64,000 bases of DNA from Prinsepia uniflora (GCA_032719365.1 CM064866.1:4693781-4757780), one strand, 5' to 3'. Shown: positions 12,079 through 25,355, counted from the first letter of the stretch. Notes: generated by a model not told the origin, from the sequence alone. A program made the numbers and translations.

Positions 12079-15000
12079 AATACCCCCACACTTAAACTTT
12101 GCTAGTCCCTAGCAAATACTAAAATTAAACTACAAAATCAAAACAAGTAACCTTTAACCATTTGTCTCAATATTTCATTATTACAATCATGGCATAAAAG
12201 ATTTTCACTTAAATCATTTAAGCATATGGAATTCAAGAGTTAATATATGGTAACAAAATGTTTTAACAAGTAAGATAATGAGTAAATATGGTGAAATGGA
12301 TCTCAACATGAATAAAACAAGTATGAATCAACTCACAAGGATATGCACTCATAAATTCACTCAATTTTGTAAAGGTTTGTGTTTGCACTCAAAGTATGTG
12401 AGAATTACTCACATAATCGAAATGAAGTACTTTTGCAAAATCTCAAACAAACACCTCAAGATAAAAACAACACATACTTGCGCAAATGAACCAAAACCAT
12501 AAGCTTACTCAAGTGATTAACTCAACTAATCAAAATTTACCATCTTAAGGATCATAAGGTCTTTACGAAGATTGTAATGGGGCTAAGATTCGAGGCAAGG
12601 AAAATATAGGACAAGTGGTGCTCAATTCGTTCCAAGACTCAATAGACTCCCAAAACGTATCATAGCTTCCCAACCTTAGTGCAATGATGTCAGTAATCCA
12701 TCTCTTCGAACATAGGCCTAATTCCATCATGTTGGGCCTCACAATCATTCTTTGTGTCGGATTTACAAATGTAAGGGATTTAACTCAAACATTACATAAC
12801 CAAACCTTATTACCTTGATCGATACTCAACTTTTTTTTTTGATTTTTTTTTATATCAAGGTAATAACATGTGTCAATAATACAACAAAGCTTGAGTCGGT
12901 AAATCCAAATAATTCACATAAAAGTCTTTTCAACATCATTATTTTCTCCTTACACAATCTTTATGTCTTCAACCGAATCCTTGGAATAAAGGTAAAAGAT
13001 GTCTCTACTAAGCTCAAGTGTTTAGATAATCATGGTGATGAAAGAAAGGCTTAATGTGGGCTCAAAAGGGGTTAAAACTAAGGGGGTCGCAACTTGTGCG
13101 CACAAAATAGGGAACATGGATGTTTGAATTTGTGATGTTAACCCTAATGCCTTAATCATTTCCAAAATCAGAGAGCTTATTGACTTAAAAGCTTTGAAAA
13201 TCACATAGAATAAGTTCTAGTACTCTAGAGTTCATTAAAAGCTATGGCAAGCAGTTATGAGGCATATGTATATCAATTTAAACAAAGAACTTATGAATCA
13301 CTCATCAAAGATGTATATAAAGTTCTAAAGCTCACATAAGGTTCATATAATTCATACTTATCTTATCATGCTCGTTTATGTGCCAATTTACATGCATTAT
13401 CTTCAAGTTATAACACTTAATCACAAAATATTAACAAACAAATTCAAGTTGTAGTGATCACCTTTATGGCCATAACATATTCATTTTCGTTCATTTGTAT
13501 CATTGACAAGTTAAAGGGCAACTTAAGACTCATACAAACACTAAGTTAAAATAAAAAGATTCAAGAAAACAATTTTTATTTTTTTTTAATTTTTTTTATA
13601 TTATTTTTTAAAATTTTTTTTAATTTTTTTATTTTTTCAATTTATTTTTTTCAATTTTTTTTTAAACAATTAAAATTGTAAATCATTCCCCCACACTTAA
13701 ATTCTACATTGTCCTCAATGTAGGAAAATATGAAGTAATTAAACATAGAATCAAAGTAAGGAAGATGATTTACGAAAATAAAAGGAAAACATTAAATAAA
13801 CAAAATAAAAGAGAGTGAAGGGTAGAAGGATAGCAAATCTGTATTGATGACTCCTTCACATCTCGGGAACACATTGGGTTGCCTCCCAACAAGCGCTTGA
13901 AGTTTAACGTTCATCCAGCCTAGACAGAGATGCAAGTTAGTTAGTCAGAGATGTACGTTAATTAAGAATGCAAGTTAGAAATGCAAATTAAAGTTTAAGG
14001 ATGCAATGTGAGTTAAAGATGTAAGTTAGAGGAAGAGTGCAATGCAAGTTAAACTAAATATGCAAGTGAAGTTAAAAATGCAAGTTAAATGAAATGTGAA
14101 ATGCAAGTTAGAATGAAAGATGCAAGTTAAGTGAAAATGCAAGTTAAATGAAAATGCAGGTTAAATGAAAGATGAAATGCAAGTTAGAATGAAAGATGAA
14201 ATGTAAGTTAAGAATTAAATAAATGAAGAAAAAGAAAATAATTTATTTACGTATGAACAATTTTTTTTTATAATTATTATTATTTTTTTAAAAATTTTTT
14301 ATATTGTTTTTTTTTCGAAATTTAAAAATTAAATAAATGAAGAATTTTTTATTTTTTTTTTAAAGAATTTTATGCTCTTTTTAAAAAAAAATTACCAAAA
14401 ATAAAATAAAAATAAAAATAAGGAAAAGTGAATATTTACTATAAGCATTTATGAACAATTAAAAAGAATGAACATTATGTACAAGTATGAACAAGAATAA
14501 AATAACAAGTAAGAGAATTATAAACAAACATAAATGAAAGACTATTATGAACAAGTATGTATGTATACTAAGAAACATAAAAGTTATGAACATGTATAAA
14601 AGGTAACAAGTAACATATATACAATATTTATTTACAAGTATGAATTAATACTAACATAAAGCTAAAATAAGAATTTTTTTTTTAATATTTTTTTTATTTC
14701 GAATTTTTTTTAAAATTTATTATTATTATTATTATTATTATTTTATGTTTTTTTTTATTCCGAATTTTTTTTTCTTTCATTTAAAAATTTAAAGTCTAAA
14801 AAGACATAAACAAACAATTAATTACATAAAAATAAAATAAGTGTAAACATAAAGTTAGTGGAATATAAAGTTGATAAAATTAATGAAAAGAAAGTTAATG
14901 GAATAAAGTTAAAGGAATATAAGTTAATGGAATAAAAAGTTAATGGAATAAAAAGTTAGTGGAATAAAAAGTTAGTGGAATAAATTTAAAGTTAAAGGAA

Positions 15001-15343
15001 TAAAGAAAAAGTTTATGAAATAAAATTAAAGTTAATGGATTAAAGAAGAAGTTAGAAAGTGTAAAGAAAAATAAATAAATTAATTAAAAGTAAGGAAAAG
15101 TGAATATGTACAATATGCATTTATGATAAGTACAAATAAAATTAAATTATGAACAAGTATGATAGAATTTTAAATTTACATAAACAATTTGAATATGAAC
15201 AAATATATAAAAAAAATTATGAACATTTATGAACAAGTATAAATTAGAAATTATGAATAAGTAAAGTATGAACATTATAAAGAATAAAAAGAATAATGAA
15301 TTAAAGAATGTGTTAGTGGGAGATGAATAAAAGAATAATGAAT
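12079..15343 (-). repeat. Array internal region 3 (3265 bp, non-coding)
   Basis: Near-identical copy. A T replaces an A in the poly-T zone near 13630, a change shared only with copy 4, and the (ATT)n tract is shorter than in copies 1 and 2. Confidence 0.88.
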
Positions 15344-16862
15344 AAATTAGGGAACATTAATAATGTGTTAGTGGGAGATGAATAAAAGAATAATGAATTA
15401 AAGAATTAAATAATAAAAGAATTAAAGAATTAAAGAATAAAGAATAAAGAATAAAAAGGAATCAAAGAATAAAAGAATTAAAAGAATAAAAGAATTAAAA
15501 GAATAAAAAATAAAAGAATAAAGAATAAAAAGGAATCAAAGAATAAAAGAATTAAAAGAATAAAAGAATAAAAGAATAAAAGAATAAAAGAATAAAGAAT
15601 AAAGGAGGGTTTTGAAAAGATTTGTAATTTAAGCTAAAGACAACACTAACTAAAAATTAAAATTCAAATGTTCATGCTAATTAGAACTTACAAACCATAG
15701 AGTAGTTTCATAGACAAAACCCACACTTTTACGTAAGTAATTTCGAATTAACAATCACATTAATTCTAACATTTTTCTCATAATAAACCAATCACGAAAT
15801 CCTACCTTCATCATCTCAAATACTTACATACATCTTTCAATATTATAAATGCATCAACCATTAATGTGCGTCAAACATCAATATGCTTCAAACATTTACA
15901 ACATGATTTGCCTTAAGTTTATAATTAAATGCGCCGACAGCGATCAACATTTAATCTCTTCAATTCTACTCTAAGTGCACCGACAGCGGATAAAACACTT
16001 AACATCAAATTGAAGTTTAAGCACTAAAACATATGAAGTAAAAGAAATTCAAAAAGTAAAACACATGGAGATTGCATTCTTACTTACAAATGTTAGAAAG
16101 AAAATACCAAGAATATACCAAGAATAATAGTAAAGAAGAAATGAAAATAACATAAAAATAACATAAATTACGAATAAGAATTAAAAGGAAACTAATTAAT
16201 AAGAAAATCTACAAGAAGTAAAAATGGTCCCCAAAAATGTCTCTCAAAAGAGAGAAACAAAAGAACGAACTAAGAACTAAGAACTAAGAACTAAGAACTA
16301 AGAAAGAAATGGAAGAATGAAACTAATTGGGGACTCCCCAAATACATGAAATGACCTCCCTATTTATAGAGGGAGTGCCACAATTGTTTAATTAAAAGTA
16401 CAAAATTAAAATATAAAAATAGCAATAAAATAGTACATGAAGAAGTGATGGAAATGATGAGATTGGGTGGGAAAAGATGCTGATTTTGGGGCAAATATGC
16501 TGATTTTAGGGAAAAGTGGCCGATTTTGGGAAAAAGTTGCTGATTTTGGGGCAAATATGCTGATTTTGGGAACTATTGGGGGGCTGCTGGATTTTTGGCT
16601 TGGGATGCTGGATTTCAGCAGCTTCCCACCGAATTTCCTTGCGATTTTCGGTGGTTTCTCATATTTCGTCCATAATTTCTTCGTTATAATTCTGATCGGG
16701 ACGATTCTTTCACCAAAATGCTCCAAATTCCAAGCTTTATTTATTTCTACAAAAATATCACAAAATAAATTAATTTGTCTAATTATTTATTATTTTAATA
16801 TTAAAAGTCAAGTATAAAGGGTATAAAATAATATAAAATAACGCTTATTTGAGGACCTATCA
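15344..16862 (-). repeat. Array LTR 4 (truncated, 1519 bp)
   Basis: Same left breakpoint. Has GTGGCCGATTTTGGGAAAAAG, combining the C of LTRs 2-3 with the GGGAAAAA of LTR 5. TATA box at 16361-16368. Confidence 0.9.
16361..16368 (-). promoter_or_regulatory. TATA box of array LTR 4
   Basis: TATAAATA on the minus strand, unchanged. Confidence 0.7.
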
Positions 16863-19800
16863 AATACCCCCACACTTAAACTTTGCTAGTCCCTAGCAAA
16901 TACTAAAATTAAACTACAAAATCAAAACAAGTAACCTTTAACCATTTGTCTCAATATTTCATTATTACAATCATGGCATAAAAGATTTTCACTTAAATCA
17001 TTTAAGCATATGGAATTCAAGAGTTAATATATGGTAACAAAATGTTTTAACAAGTAAGATAATGAGTAAATATGGTGAAATGGATCTCAACATGAATAAA
17101 ACAAGTATGAATCAACTCACAAGGATATGCACTCATAAATTCACTCAATTTTGTAAAGGTTTGTGTTTGCACTCAAAGTATGTGAGAATTACTCACATAA
17201 TCGAAATGAAGTACTTTTGCAAAATCTCAAACAAACACCTCAAGATAAAAACAACACATACTTGCGCAAATGAACCAAAACCATAAGCTTACTCAAGTGA
17301 TTAACTCAACTAATCAAAATTTACCATCTTAAGGATCATAAGGTCTTTACGAAGATTGTAATGGGGCTAAGATTCGAGGCAAGGAAAATATAGGACAAGT
17401 GGTGCTCAATTCGTTCCAAGACTCAATAGACTCCCAAAACGTATCATAGCTTCCCAACCTTAGTGCAATGATGTCAGTAATCCATCTCTTCGAACATAGG
17501 CCTAATTCCATCATGTTGGGCCTCACAATCATTCTTTGTGTCGGATTTACAAATGTAAGGGATTTAACTCAAACATTACATAACCAAACCTTATTACCTT
17601 GATCGATACTCAACTTTTTTTTTTGATTTTTTTTTATATCAAGGTAATAACATGTGTCAATAATACAACAAAGCTTGAGTCGGTAAATCCAAATAATTCA
17701 CATAAAAGTCTTTTCAACATCATTATTTTCTCCTTACACAATCTTTATGTCTTCAACCGAATCCTTGGAATAAAGGTAAAAGATGTCTCTACTAAGCTCA
17801 AGTGTTTAGATAATCATGGTGATGAAAGAAAGGCTTAATGTGGGCTCAAAAGGGGTTAAAACTAAGGGGGTCGCAACTTGTGCGCACAAAATAGGGAACA
17901 TGGATGTTTGAATTTGTGATGTTAACCCTAATGCCTTAATCATTTCCAAAATCAGAGAGCTTATTGACTTAAAAGCTTTGAAAATCACATAGAATAAGTT
18001 CTAGTACTCTAGAGTTCATTAAAAGCTATGGCAAGCAGTTATGAGGCATATGTATATCAATTTAAACAAAGAACTTATGAATCACTCATCAAAGATGTAT
18101 ATAAAGTTCTAAAGCTCACATAAGGTTCATATAATTCATACTTATCTTATCATGCTCGTTTATGTGCCAATTTACATGCATTATCTTCAAGTTATAACAC
18201 TTAATCACAAAATATTAACAAACAAATTCAAGTTGTAGTGATCACCTTTATGGCCATAACATATTCATTTTCGTTCATTTGTATCATTGACAAGTTAAAG
18301 GGCAACTTAAGACTCATACAAACACTAAGTTAAAATAAAAAGATTCAAGAAAACAATTTTTATTTTTTTTTATTTTTTTTTATATTATTTTTTAAAATTT
18401 TTTTTAATTTTTTTATTTTTTCAATTTATTTTTTTCAATTTTTTTTTAAACAATTAAAATTGTAAATCATTCCCCCACACTTAAATTCTACATTGTCCTC
18501 AATGTAGGAAAATATGAAGTAATTAAACATAGAATCAAAGTAAGGAAGATGATTTACGAAAATAAAAGGAAAACATTAAATAAACAAAATAAAAGAGAGT
18601 GAAGGGTAGAAGGATAGCAAATCTGTATTGATGACTCCTTCACATCTCGGGAACACATTGGGTTGCCTCCCAACAAGCGCTTGAAGTTTAACGTTCATCC
18701 AGCCTAGACAGAGATGCAAGTTAGTTAGTCAGAGATGTACGTTAATTAAGAATGCAAGTTAGAAATGCAAATTAAAGTTTAAGGATGCAATGTGAGTTAA
18801 AGATGTAAGTTAGAGGAAGAGTGCAATGCAAGTTAAACTAAATATGCAAGTGAAGTTAAAAATGCAAGTTAAATGAAATGTGAAATGCAAGTTAGAATGA
18901 AAGATGCAAGTTAAGTGAAAATGCAAGTTAAATGAAAATGCAGGTTAAATGAAAGATGAAATGCAAGTTAGAATGAAAGATGAAATGTAAGTTAAGAATT
19001 AAATAAATGAAGAAAAAGAAAATAATTTATTTACGTATGAACAATTTTTTTTTATAATTATTATTATTTTTTTAAAAATTTTTTATATTGTTTTTTTTTC
19101 GAAATTTAAAAATTAAATAAATGAAGAATTTTTTATTTTTTTTTTAAAGAATTTTATGCTCTTTTTAAAAAAAATTACCAAAAATAAAATAAAAATAAAA
19201 ATAAGGAAAAGTGAATATTTACTATAAGCATTTATGAACAATTAAAAAGAATGAACATTATGTACAAGTATGAACAAGAATAAAATAACAAGTAAGAGAA
19301 TTATAAACAAACATAAATGAAAGACTATTATGAACAAGTATGTATGTATACTAAGAAACATAAAAGTTATGAACATGTATAAAAGGTAACAAGTAACATA
19401 TATACAATATTTATTTACAAGTATGAATTAATACTAACATAAAGCTAAAATAAGAATTTTTTTTTTAATATTTTTTTTATTTCGAATTTTTTTAAAATTT
19501 ATTATTATTATTATTATTATTATTTTATGTTTTTTTTTATTCCGAATTTTTTTTTCTTTCATTTAAAAATTTAAAGTCTAAAAAGACATAAACAAACAAT
19601 TAATTACATAAAAATAAAATAAGTGTAAACATAAAGTTAGTGGAATATAAAGTTGATAAAATTAATGAAAAGAAAGTTAATGGAATAAAGTTAAAGGAAT
19701 ATAAGTTAATGGAATAAAAAGTTAATGGAATAAAAAGTTAGTGGAATAAAAAGTTAGTGGAATAAATTTAAAGTTAAAGGAATAAAGAAAAAGTTTATGA

Positions 19801-20125
19801 AATAAAATTAAAGTTAATGGATTAAAGAAGAAGTTAGAAAGTGTAAAGAAAAATAAATAAATTAATTAAAAGTAAGGAAAAGTGAATATGTACAATATGC
19901 ATTTATGATAAGTACAAATAAAATTAAATTATGAACAAGTATGATAGAATTTTAAATTTACATAAACAATTTGAATATGAACAAATATATAAAAAAAATT
20001 ATGAACATTTATGAACAAGTATAAATTAGAAATTATGAATAAGTAAAGTATGAACATTATAAAGAATAAAAAGAATAATGAATTAAAGAATGTGTTAGTG
20101 GGAGATGAATAAAAGAATAATGAAT
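16863..20125 (-). repeat. Array internal region 4 (3263 bp, non-coding)
   Basis: Shortest of the four copies; length falls 3269, 3268, 3265, 3263 from left to right, from slippage in T and ATT tracts. Shares the poly-T variant with copy 3. Confidence 0.88.
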
Positions 20126-21643
20126 AAATTAGGGAACATTAATAATGTGTTAGTGGGAGATGAATAAAAGAATAATGAATTAAAGAATTAAATAATAAAA
20201 GAATTAAAGAATTAAAGAATAAAGAATAAAGAATAAAAAGGAATCAAAGAATAAAAGAATTAAAAGAATAAAAGAATTAAAAGAATAAAAAATAAAAGAA
20301 TAAAGAATAAAAAGGAATCAAAGAATAAAAGAATTAAAAGAATAAAAGAATAAAAGAATAAAAGAATAAAAGAATAAAGAATAAAGGAGGGTTTTGAAAA
20401 GATTTGTAATTTAAGCTAAAGACAACACTAACTAAAAATTAAAATTCAAATGTTCATGCTAATTAGAACTTACAAACCATAGAGTAGTTTCATAGACAAA
20501 ACCCACACTTTTACGTAAGTAATTTCGAATTAACAATCACATTAATTCTAACATTTTTCTCATAATAAACCAATCACGAAATCCTACCTTCATCATCTCA
20601 AATACTTACATACATCTTTCAATATTATAAATGCATCAACCATTAATGTGCGTCAAACATCAATATGCTTCAAACATTTACAACATGATTTGCCTTAAGT
20701 TTATAATTAAATGCGCCGACAGCGATCAACATTTAATCTCTTCAATTCTACTCTAAGTGCACCGACAGCGGATAAAACACTTAACATCAAATTGAAGTTT
20801 AAGCACTAAAACATATGAAGTAAAAGAAATTCAAAAAGTAAAACACATGGAGATTGCATTCTTACTTACAAATGTTAGAAAGAAAATACCAAGAATATAC
20901 CAAGAATAATAGTAAAGAAGAAATGAAAATAACATAAAAATAACATAAATTACGAATAAGAATTAAAAGGAAACTAATTAATAAGAAAATCTACAAGAAG
21001 TAAAAATGGTCCCCAAAAATGTCTCTCAAAAGAGAGAAACAAAAGAACGAACTAAGAACTAAGAACTAAGAACTAAGAACTAAGAAAGAAATGGAAGAAT
21101 GAAACTAATTGGGGACTCCCCAAATACATGAAATGACCTCCCTATTTATAGAGGGAGTGCCACAATTGTTTAATTAAAAGTACAAAATTAAAATATAAAA
21201 ATAGCAATAAAATAGTACATGAAGAAGTGATGGAAATGATGAGATTGGGTGGGAAAAGATGCTGATTTTGGGGCAAATATGCTGATTTTAGGGAAAAGTG
21301 GCTGATTTTGGGAAAAAGTTGCTGATTTTGGGGCAAATATGCTGATTTTGGGAACTATTGGGGGCTGCTGGATTTTTGGCTTGGGATGCTGGATTTCAGC
21401 AGCTTCCCACCGAATTTCCTTGCGATTTTCGGTGGTTTCTCATATTTCGTCCATAATTTCTTCGTTATAATTCTGATCGGGACGATTCTTTCACCAAAAT
21501 GCTCCAAATTCCAAGCTTTATTTATTTCTACAAAAATATCACAAAATAAATTAATTTGTCTAATTATTTATTATTTTAATATTAAAAGTCAAGTATAAAG
21601 GGTATAAAATAATATAAAATAACGCTTATTTGAGGACCTATCA
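20126..21643 (-). repeat. Array LTR 5 (truncated inner end, intact outer end; 5' LTR in element orientation)
   Basis: Inner end has the same deletion breakpoint as LTRs 2-4; outer end is the intact terminus GGACCTATCA followed by the TSD. One G is lost in the G-run (five instead of six, near 21360). TATA box at 21143-21150. Confidence 0.9.
21143..21150 (-). promoter_or_regulatory. TATA box of array LTR 5
   Basis: TATAAATA on the minus strand. This is the copy that would drive full-length transcription of the array leftwards. Confidence 0.7.
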
Positions 21644-21648
21644 ATGAC
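21644..21648. repeat. Right target-site duplication (ATGAC) of the nested LTR array
   Basis: Direct repeat of 879-883. The interrupted gag frame continues from here. Confidence 0.93.
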
Positions 21649-22073
21649 AGCCTTCGGGCGAGGGGCGACGTCAGGATCGCCCACAACGTGGGCTAATGGG
21701 CCAGAAGAACAACAAGGGAGGGGGCTACAGGGGAGCACCCTCATCCTTCAAGGGTCGTGGCTGGTCAGGTCGACGCGGAGGCTCTCAGGGCAGAGGATCA
21801 GGATACAACTCCGGGCAGCGTTCATCTTGGAGTGGTGCTTCTGGTGGGCATTCGGACAGGCCGAGGCCAGTAACCTGTTTTGCTTGAGGAGAGAAGGGCC
21901 ACTATGCCTGTGATTTCTCGCAGTTGCCCAAGAACAACGACGCTGGGGGCTCTAGTGTGGTGCAGAGCACGGCTTCCCACACTAATGGAGGTCGCGGTCA
22001 GGGAGGTGACCGGGGTGCTGGGTGTGGTGCGCATGGACGCAGACGGAATGGAGGGCCTAGGGACCAAGTGTTT
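21649..22073 (+). pseudogene. gag C-terminal part with degenerate zinc knuckle, gypsy element
   Basis: In phase with gag 289-882 once the nested insertion and one TSD copy are removed. A Gly/Arg/Ser-rich stretch (KNNKGGGYRGAP, GRRGGSQGRGSGYN) leads into a zinc-knuckle relic at 21876-21917. That relic reads C-F-A-stop-GEKGHYA-C-D-F, so the second Cys of the CCHC pattern is now TGA (21885-21887) and the last two positions are also altered. In an intact element this nucleocapsid region binds the RNA genome. The following linker is low-complexity. Confidence 0.8.
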
Positions 22074-22571
22074 GCTATGACCCAGCAGCAGGCGAGGACT
22101 GCCCCAGGCGTGGTTACAGGTACACTACATATCCTAAACCTTCTTGTACGTGTATTGATGGATGCGGGGGCTACACATTCTTTTATTTCGAAGAGTTGTG
22201 CTGGTATGCTTGATTGTGTGGTATCATCCTTAGATTGCGAAATGGGTGTCAGCACCCCGATGGGCATCGTGTACCTTGTGAATCAGGTGATTCGGAGGTG
22301 CCCGGTGAAGATTGAGGATGTGGATTTACCAGCGGACTTAATTATTTTGGATATCCACGACTTTGATGAGATTTTGGGAATGGATTGGCTGTCGGAGTAT
22401 GGGTCGCTCATCGATTGTTGTAGCAAGCAAGTGATTCTACGAAGCCCGGGTTTGCCGGAGGTTATCTTTCAGGGGGAGCGTGACGGTTCGCCTCCTGAAG
22501 TGATTTCTTCACTTACTGCTACCAAACTTCTACGGAAGGGATGCCAGGGTTACCTGGCGCATGTCGTGTAG
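22074..22571 (+). pseudogene. Retropepsin-like protease domain, gypsy element
   Basis: Starts around MTQQQARTAPGVVTGT. The active-site loop reads LMDAGATHSFIS, with the catalytic Asp codon at 22161-22163. The usual Ser/Thr of D-S/T-G is replaced by Ala. ILDIHDFDEILGMDWLSEYG follows, the standard second half of plant gypsy proteases. The frame stops at TAG (22569-22571), where relatives read through into the PR-RT linker. Confidence 0.85.
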
Positions 22572-24104
22572 GATCAGGTTGATACTCCGGGTCTCGACGA
22601 GATACCGGTGGTGCGTGAGTTTCCGGATGTGTTCCCGGAAGACTTACCTGGATTACCACCATCACGGAAGATCGAGTTTACGATTGAACTACTCCCCGGT
22701 ACCCGACCCATATCTCAGGCACCATACCGGATGGCGCCGGCCGAGTTACGAGAACTCAAAACTCAATTGCAAGAGTTGGTGGAGTTGGGATACGTCCGAC
22801 CGAGTACTTCACCGTGGGGAGCACCGGTGTTGTTCGTAAAGAAGAAGGAGGGGAGTCTCCGTTTGTGTATTGACTATCGACAACTCAACAAGGTGACACT
22901 GAGGAACCAGTATCCTCTACCCAGGATCGATGACCTTTTTGACCAGTTGCGGGGAGCACAGTACTTCTCGAAGATCGATTTGCGGTCTAGGTATCACCAA
23001 CTGAGGATTTCGGAGGAGGATATTCCGAAAACTGCTTTTCGAACCCGTTATGGACACTACGAGTTCCTGGTTATGCCTTTTGGGTTGACGAATGCTCCAG
23101 CAGCATTCATGGATCTGATGAACCGGGTCTTCCGACCCTACTTGGATAAATTCGTGATTGTGGTCATCGATGATATCTTGGTGTACTCGAGGAGTGCCTG
23201 AGCACATGAGGAACATCTACGGTTGGTGTTGGAGAAGCTGAGACAAGAACATTTGTACGCCAAGCTGAGCAAGTGTCATTTTTGGCTGAGCAGTATTGGT
23301 TTTCTGGGACACGTGATATCGGCGGATGGGATTAGCGTGGATCCCCAGAAAACAGAAGCAGTGACTAACTGGGCTAGACCGAAAACGGTAACGGAGGTGC
23401 GGAGTTTTGTCGGGTTAGCTGGTTACTACCGGAGATTCGTGGAGGGTTTCTCCAAAATTGCTGCACCATTGACTCGTTTGACTCGGAAGGGAGTGAAGTT
23501 TATTTGGGACGAGCAGTGTGATCGGAGTTTTCAAGAATTGAAGGATCGATTGACCACTGCACCTGTCCTTGCTTTGCCAGATGATAGTGGAGAATTCGTG
23601 GTCTTCAGTGACGCATCACTACAAGGTTTGGGCTGCGTGTTGATGCAGACTGGCAAGGTTATCGCCTACGCATCCCGGCAGCTAAAGACTCATGAGTTGA
23701 ACTACCCAACCCATGATTTGGAGTTGGCTGCGGTGGTTCATGCTCTAAAAATCTGGAGACATTATCTATTCGGCGCAACGTACCGGATATACACCGACCA
23801 CCAGAGCCTAAAGTACCTATTCACTCAGAAGGAGCTTAACATGAGACAACGGAGATGGTTAGAGCTGCTGAAGGATTATGACTGTACGATCGAGTACCAT
23901 CCGGGTAAGGCCAATGTGGTGGCTGATGCACTCAGCAGGAAGTCAGCGAGATCAGTTGCACACCAAGGGATGGTGTATCTTCCTTTGCTGGCGGAACTTC
24001 GGAAGGCGGGAGTTATTTTGGGTACGGATGAGCATGGAGCTTTGTTGGCCAGCTTTCATGTACGACCTGTACTGATTGATCGGATCATTGAAGCACAACT
24101 TTAG
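22572..24104 (+). pseudogene. Reverse transcriptase plus RNase H, gypsy element
   Basis: From VREFPDVFPEDLPGLPP through the RT fingers and palm (ISQAPYRMAPAEL, WGAPVLFVKKKEGSLRLC, IDYRQLNKVT). The catalytic VIDDILVYS has both Asp codons intact at 23169-23174. A TGA (23199-23201) separates it from HEEHLRLVLEKLR, with no shift of frame. The connection (GFLGHVIS, SFVGLAGYYRRFV) leads to RNase H from about 23588 (VVFSDAS, then DLELAAVVHALK, then YTDHQSLKYL, ending DALSRK). The segment ends at TAG 24102-24104. Apart from the stops the domains look well preserved. Confidence 0.9.
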
Positions 24105-25355
24105 GATCCGATACTCTGAATTTACAGGATTGAAGTCGATGGGGATGGGAGATAGGATTTTACCATCCGGGATGATGGAGCACTGGTGAAGTTGGGCCGT
24201 TTGTGTGTACCTGCAGTGGCAGAGTTACGAGCCGAGATTCTTGAGGAGGCCCATAGTTCGGCCTATGCTATGCATCCGGGAGGTACAAAGATGTACCGTA
24301 CCCTCCGGAACCATTATTGGTGGCCAGGAATGAAGAAAGATATTGCTGAGTTCGTGAGCAGATGCTTAACCTGTCAGCAGGTTAAGGCAGAACGGCAGAG
24401 ACCGTATGGGGCTATGCAGCCACTTCCGATTCCCGAGTGGAAGTGGGATCACATCACCATGGAATTCGTCTTTAAGTTACCAAGGACTCAGAGTGGAGTT
24501 GACGGGGTATGGGTGATTGTGGACCGGTTAACCAAGTCAGCCCATTTTCTGCCAGTTCAGGAGACTTATAAACCTAACCGACTGGCTCAATTGTTCGTGA
24601 AAGAAATCATATGATTGCATGGTACGCTGGAATCGATCGTGTCCGATCGTGATCCGCGTTTCACTTCCAGGTTCTGGCGGAGTTTGCAAGCTACTTTGGG
24701 AACAACCCTACGTTTCAGTACTGCTTTCCATCCTCAGACCGATGGACAGTCTGAAAGAACCATTCAGACCCTGGAGGACATGATGAGGTCCTGTGTGCTA
24801 CAGTTTCAGGACTCTGGGGATACTCATTTGCCATTGATGGAATTCTCTTACAACAACAGCTATCAGACAAGCATTGGGATGGCACCTTATGAGGCACTGT
24901 ATGGTCGACAGTGCAGGACACCTATCTGCTGGATGGAGAGAGGGGAGCGAGCGGCTGTAGGGCCGGAATTGATGGACTTGACCCTGGAGACTGTTCGAGT
25001 TATCAAGGAGAGATTGAAGGCGGCGCAGGATCGCCAAAAGAGTTATGCCGATCGACGGATTCGAGACCTGGAATTTGAAGTGGGAGATTTTGTCTTCCTG
25101 AAGCTTTCTCCGTGGAAAGGGATTATCCGTTTTGGTCGACGGAGGAAACTGAGTCCGCGTTTTATCGGACCATATGAGATCGTGGAGAGGATTGGCAAGG
25201 TTGCATACAGATTGGCACTACCTCCAGAACTTTCTAGAGTTCACGATGTGTTTCACGTATCGAAGCTACTGAAGTACGTACATGATGCTTCCCATGTACT
25301 GGGGGAACAACCTATCGAACTCCGAGGGGATTTGAGCTTTGAGGAACAACCAGTG
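24105..25355 (+). pseudogene. Integrase (HHCC zinc finger and DDE core), gypsy element
   Basis: Stops at 24117 (TGA) and 24153 (TAG) precede a good HHCC finger (AHSSAYAMH, then CLTCQQ). The DDE core follows: WDHITMEFVFKLP, SIVSDRDPRF, and HPQTDGQSERTIQTLED. The first catalytic Asp, normally in MDFV, is Glu here (codon 24462-24464). A TGA at 24612-24614 breaks EII-LHG, where relatives have Arg. The C-terminal part has KLSPWKGIIRFGRRRKLSPRF and VFHVSKLLKY, the GPY/F-like region typical of gypsy integrases. It would insert the cDNA if intact. Confidence 0.88.

Larger units (their letters stand above)
884..21643 (-). mobile_element. Non-autonomous LTR retrotransposon (LARD-like) expanded into a five-LTR tandem array
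   Basis: The insertion starts TGACAACGCC and ends GGACCTATCA, so both ends have TG...CA and a 5-bp TSD. It consists of LTR-int-LTR-int-LTR-int-LTR-int-LTR with a period of about 4.78 kb (LTR right ends at 2504, 7291, 12078, 16862, 21643). Orientation is minus: read on that strand, a purine tract (AAGTGTGGGGGTATT) abuts the LTR start TGATAGGTCC, and each LTR has a TATAAATA box. No copy encodes gag, PR, RT or IN; the short open frames are AT-rich chance frames. The internal motifs GGGAGGCAACCC, GAGGACAATG and AAGTGTGGGGG resemble the 3' region of Athila/Tat-type gypsy elements (recalled, not searched). One insertion followed by unequal exchange between LTRs is the simplest history. Confidence 0.9.

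Noticed and set aside
21644..22571. Overlapping frames on both strands around the gypsy gag-protease junction
   Set aside because: Only the frame in phase with gag and RT shows domains; the others are shadows.
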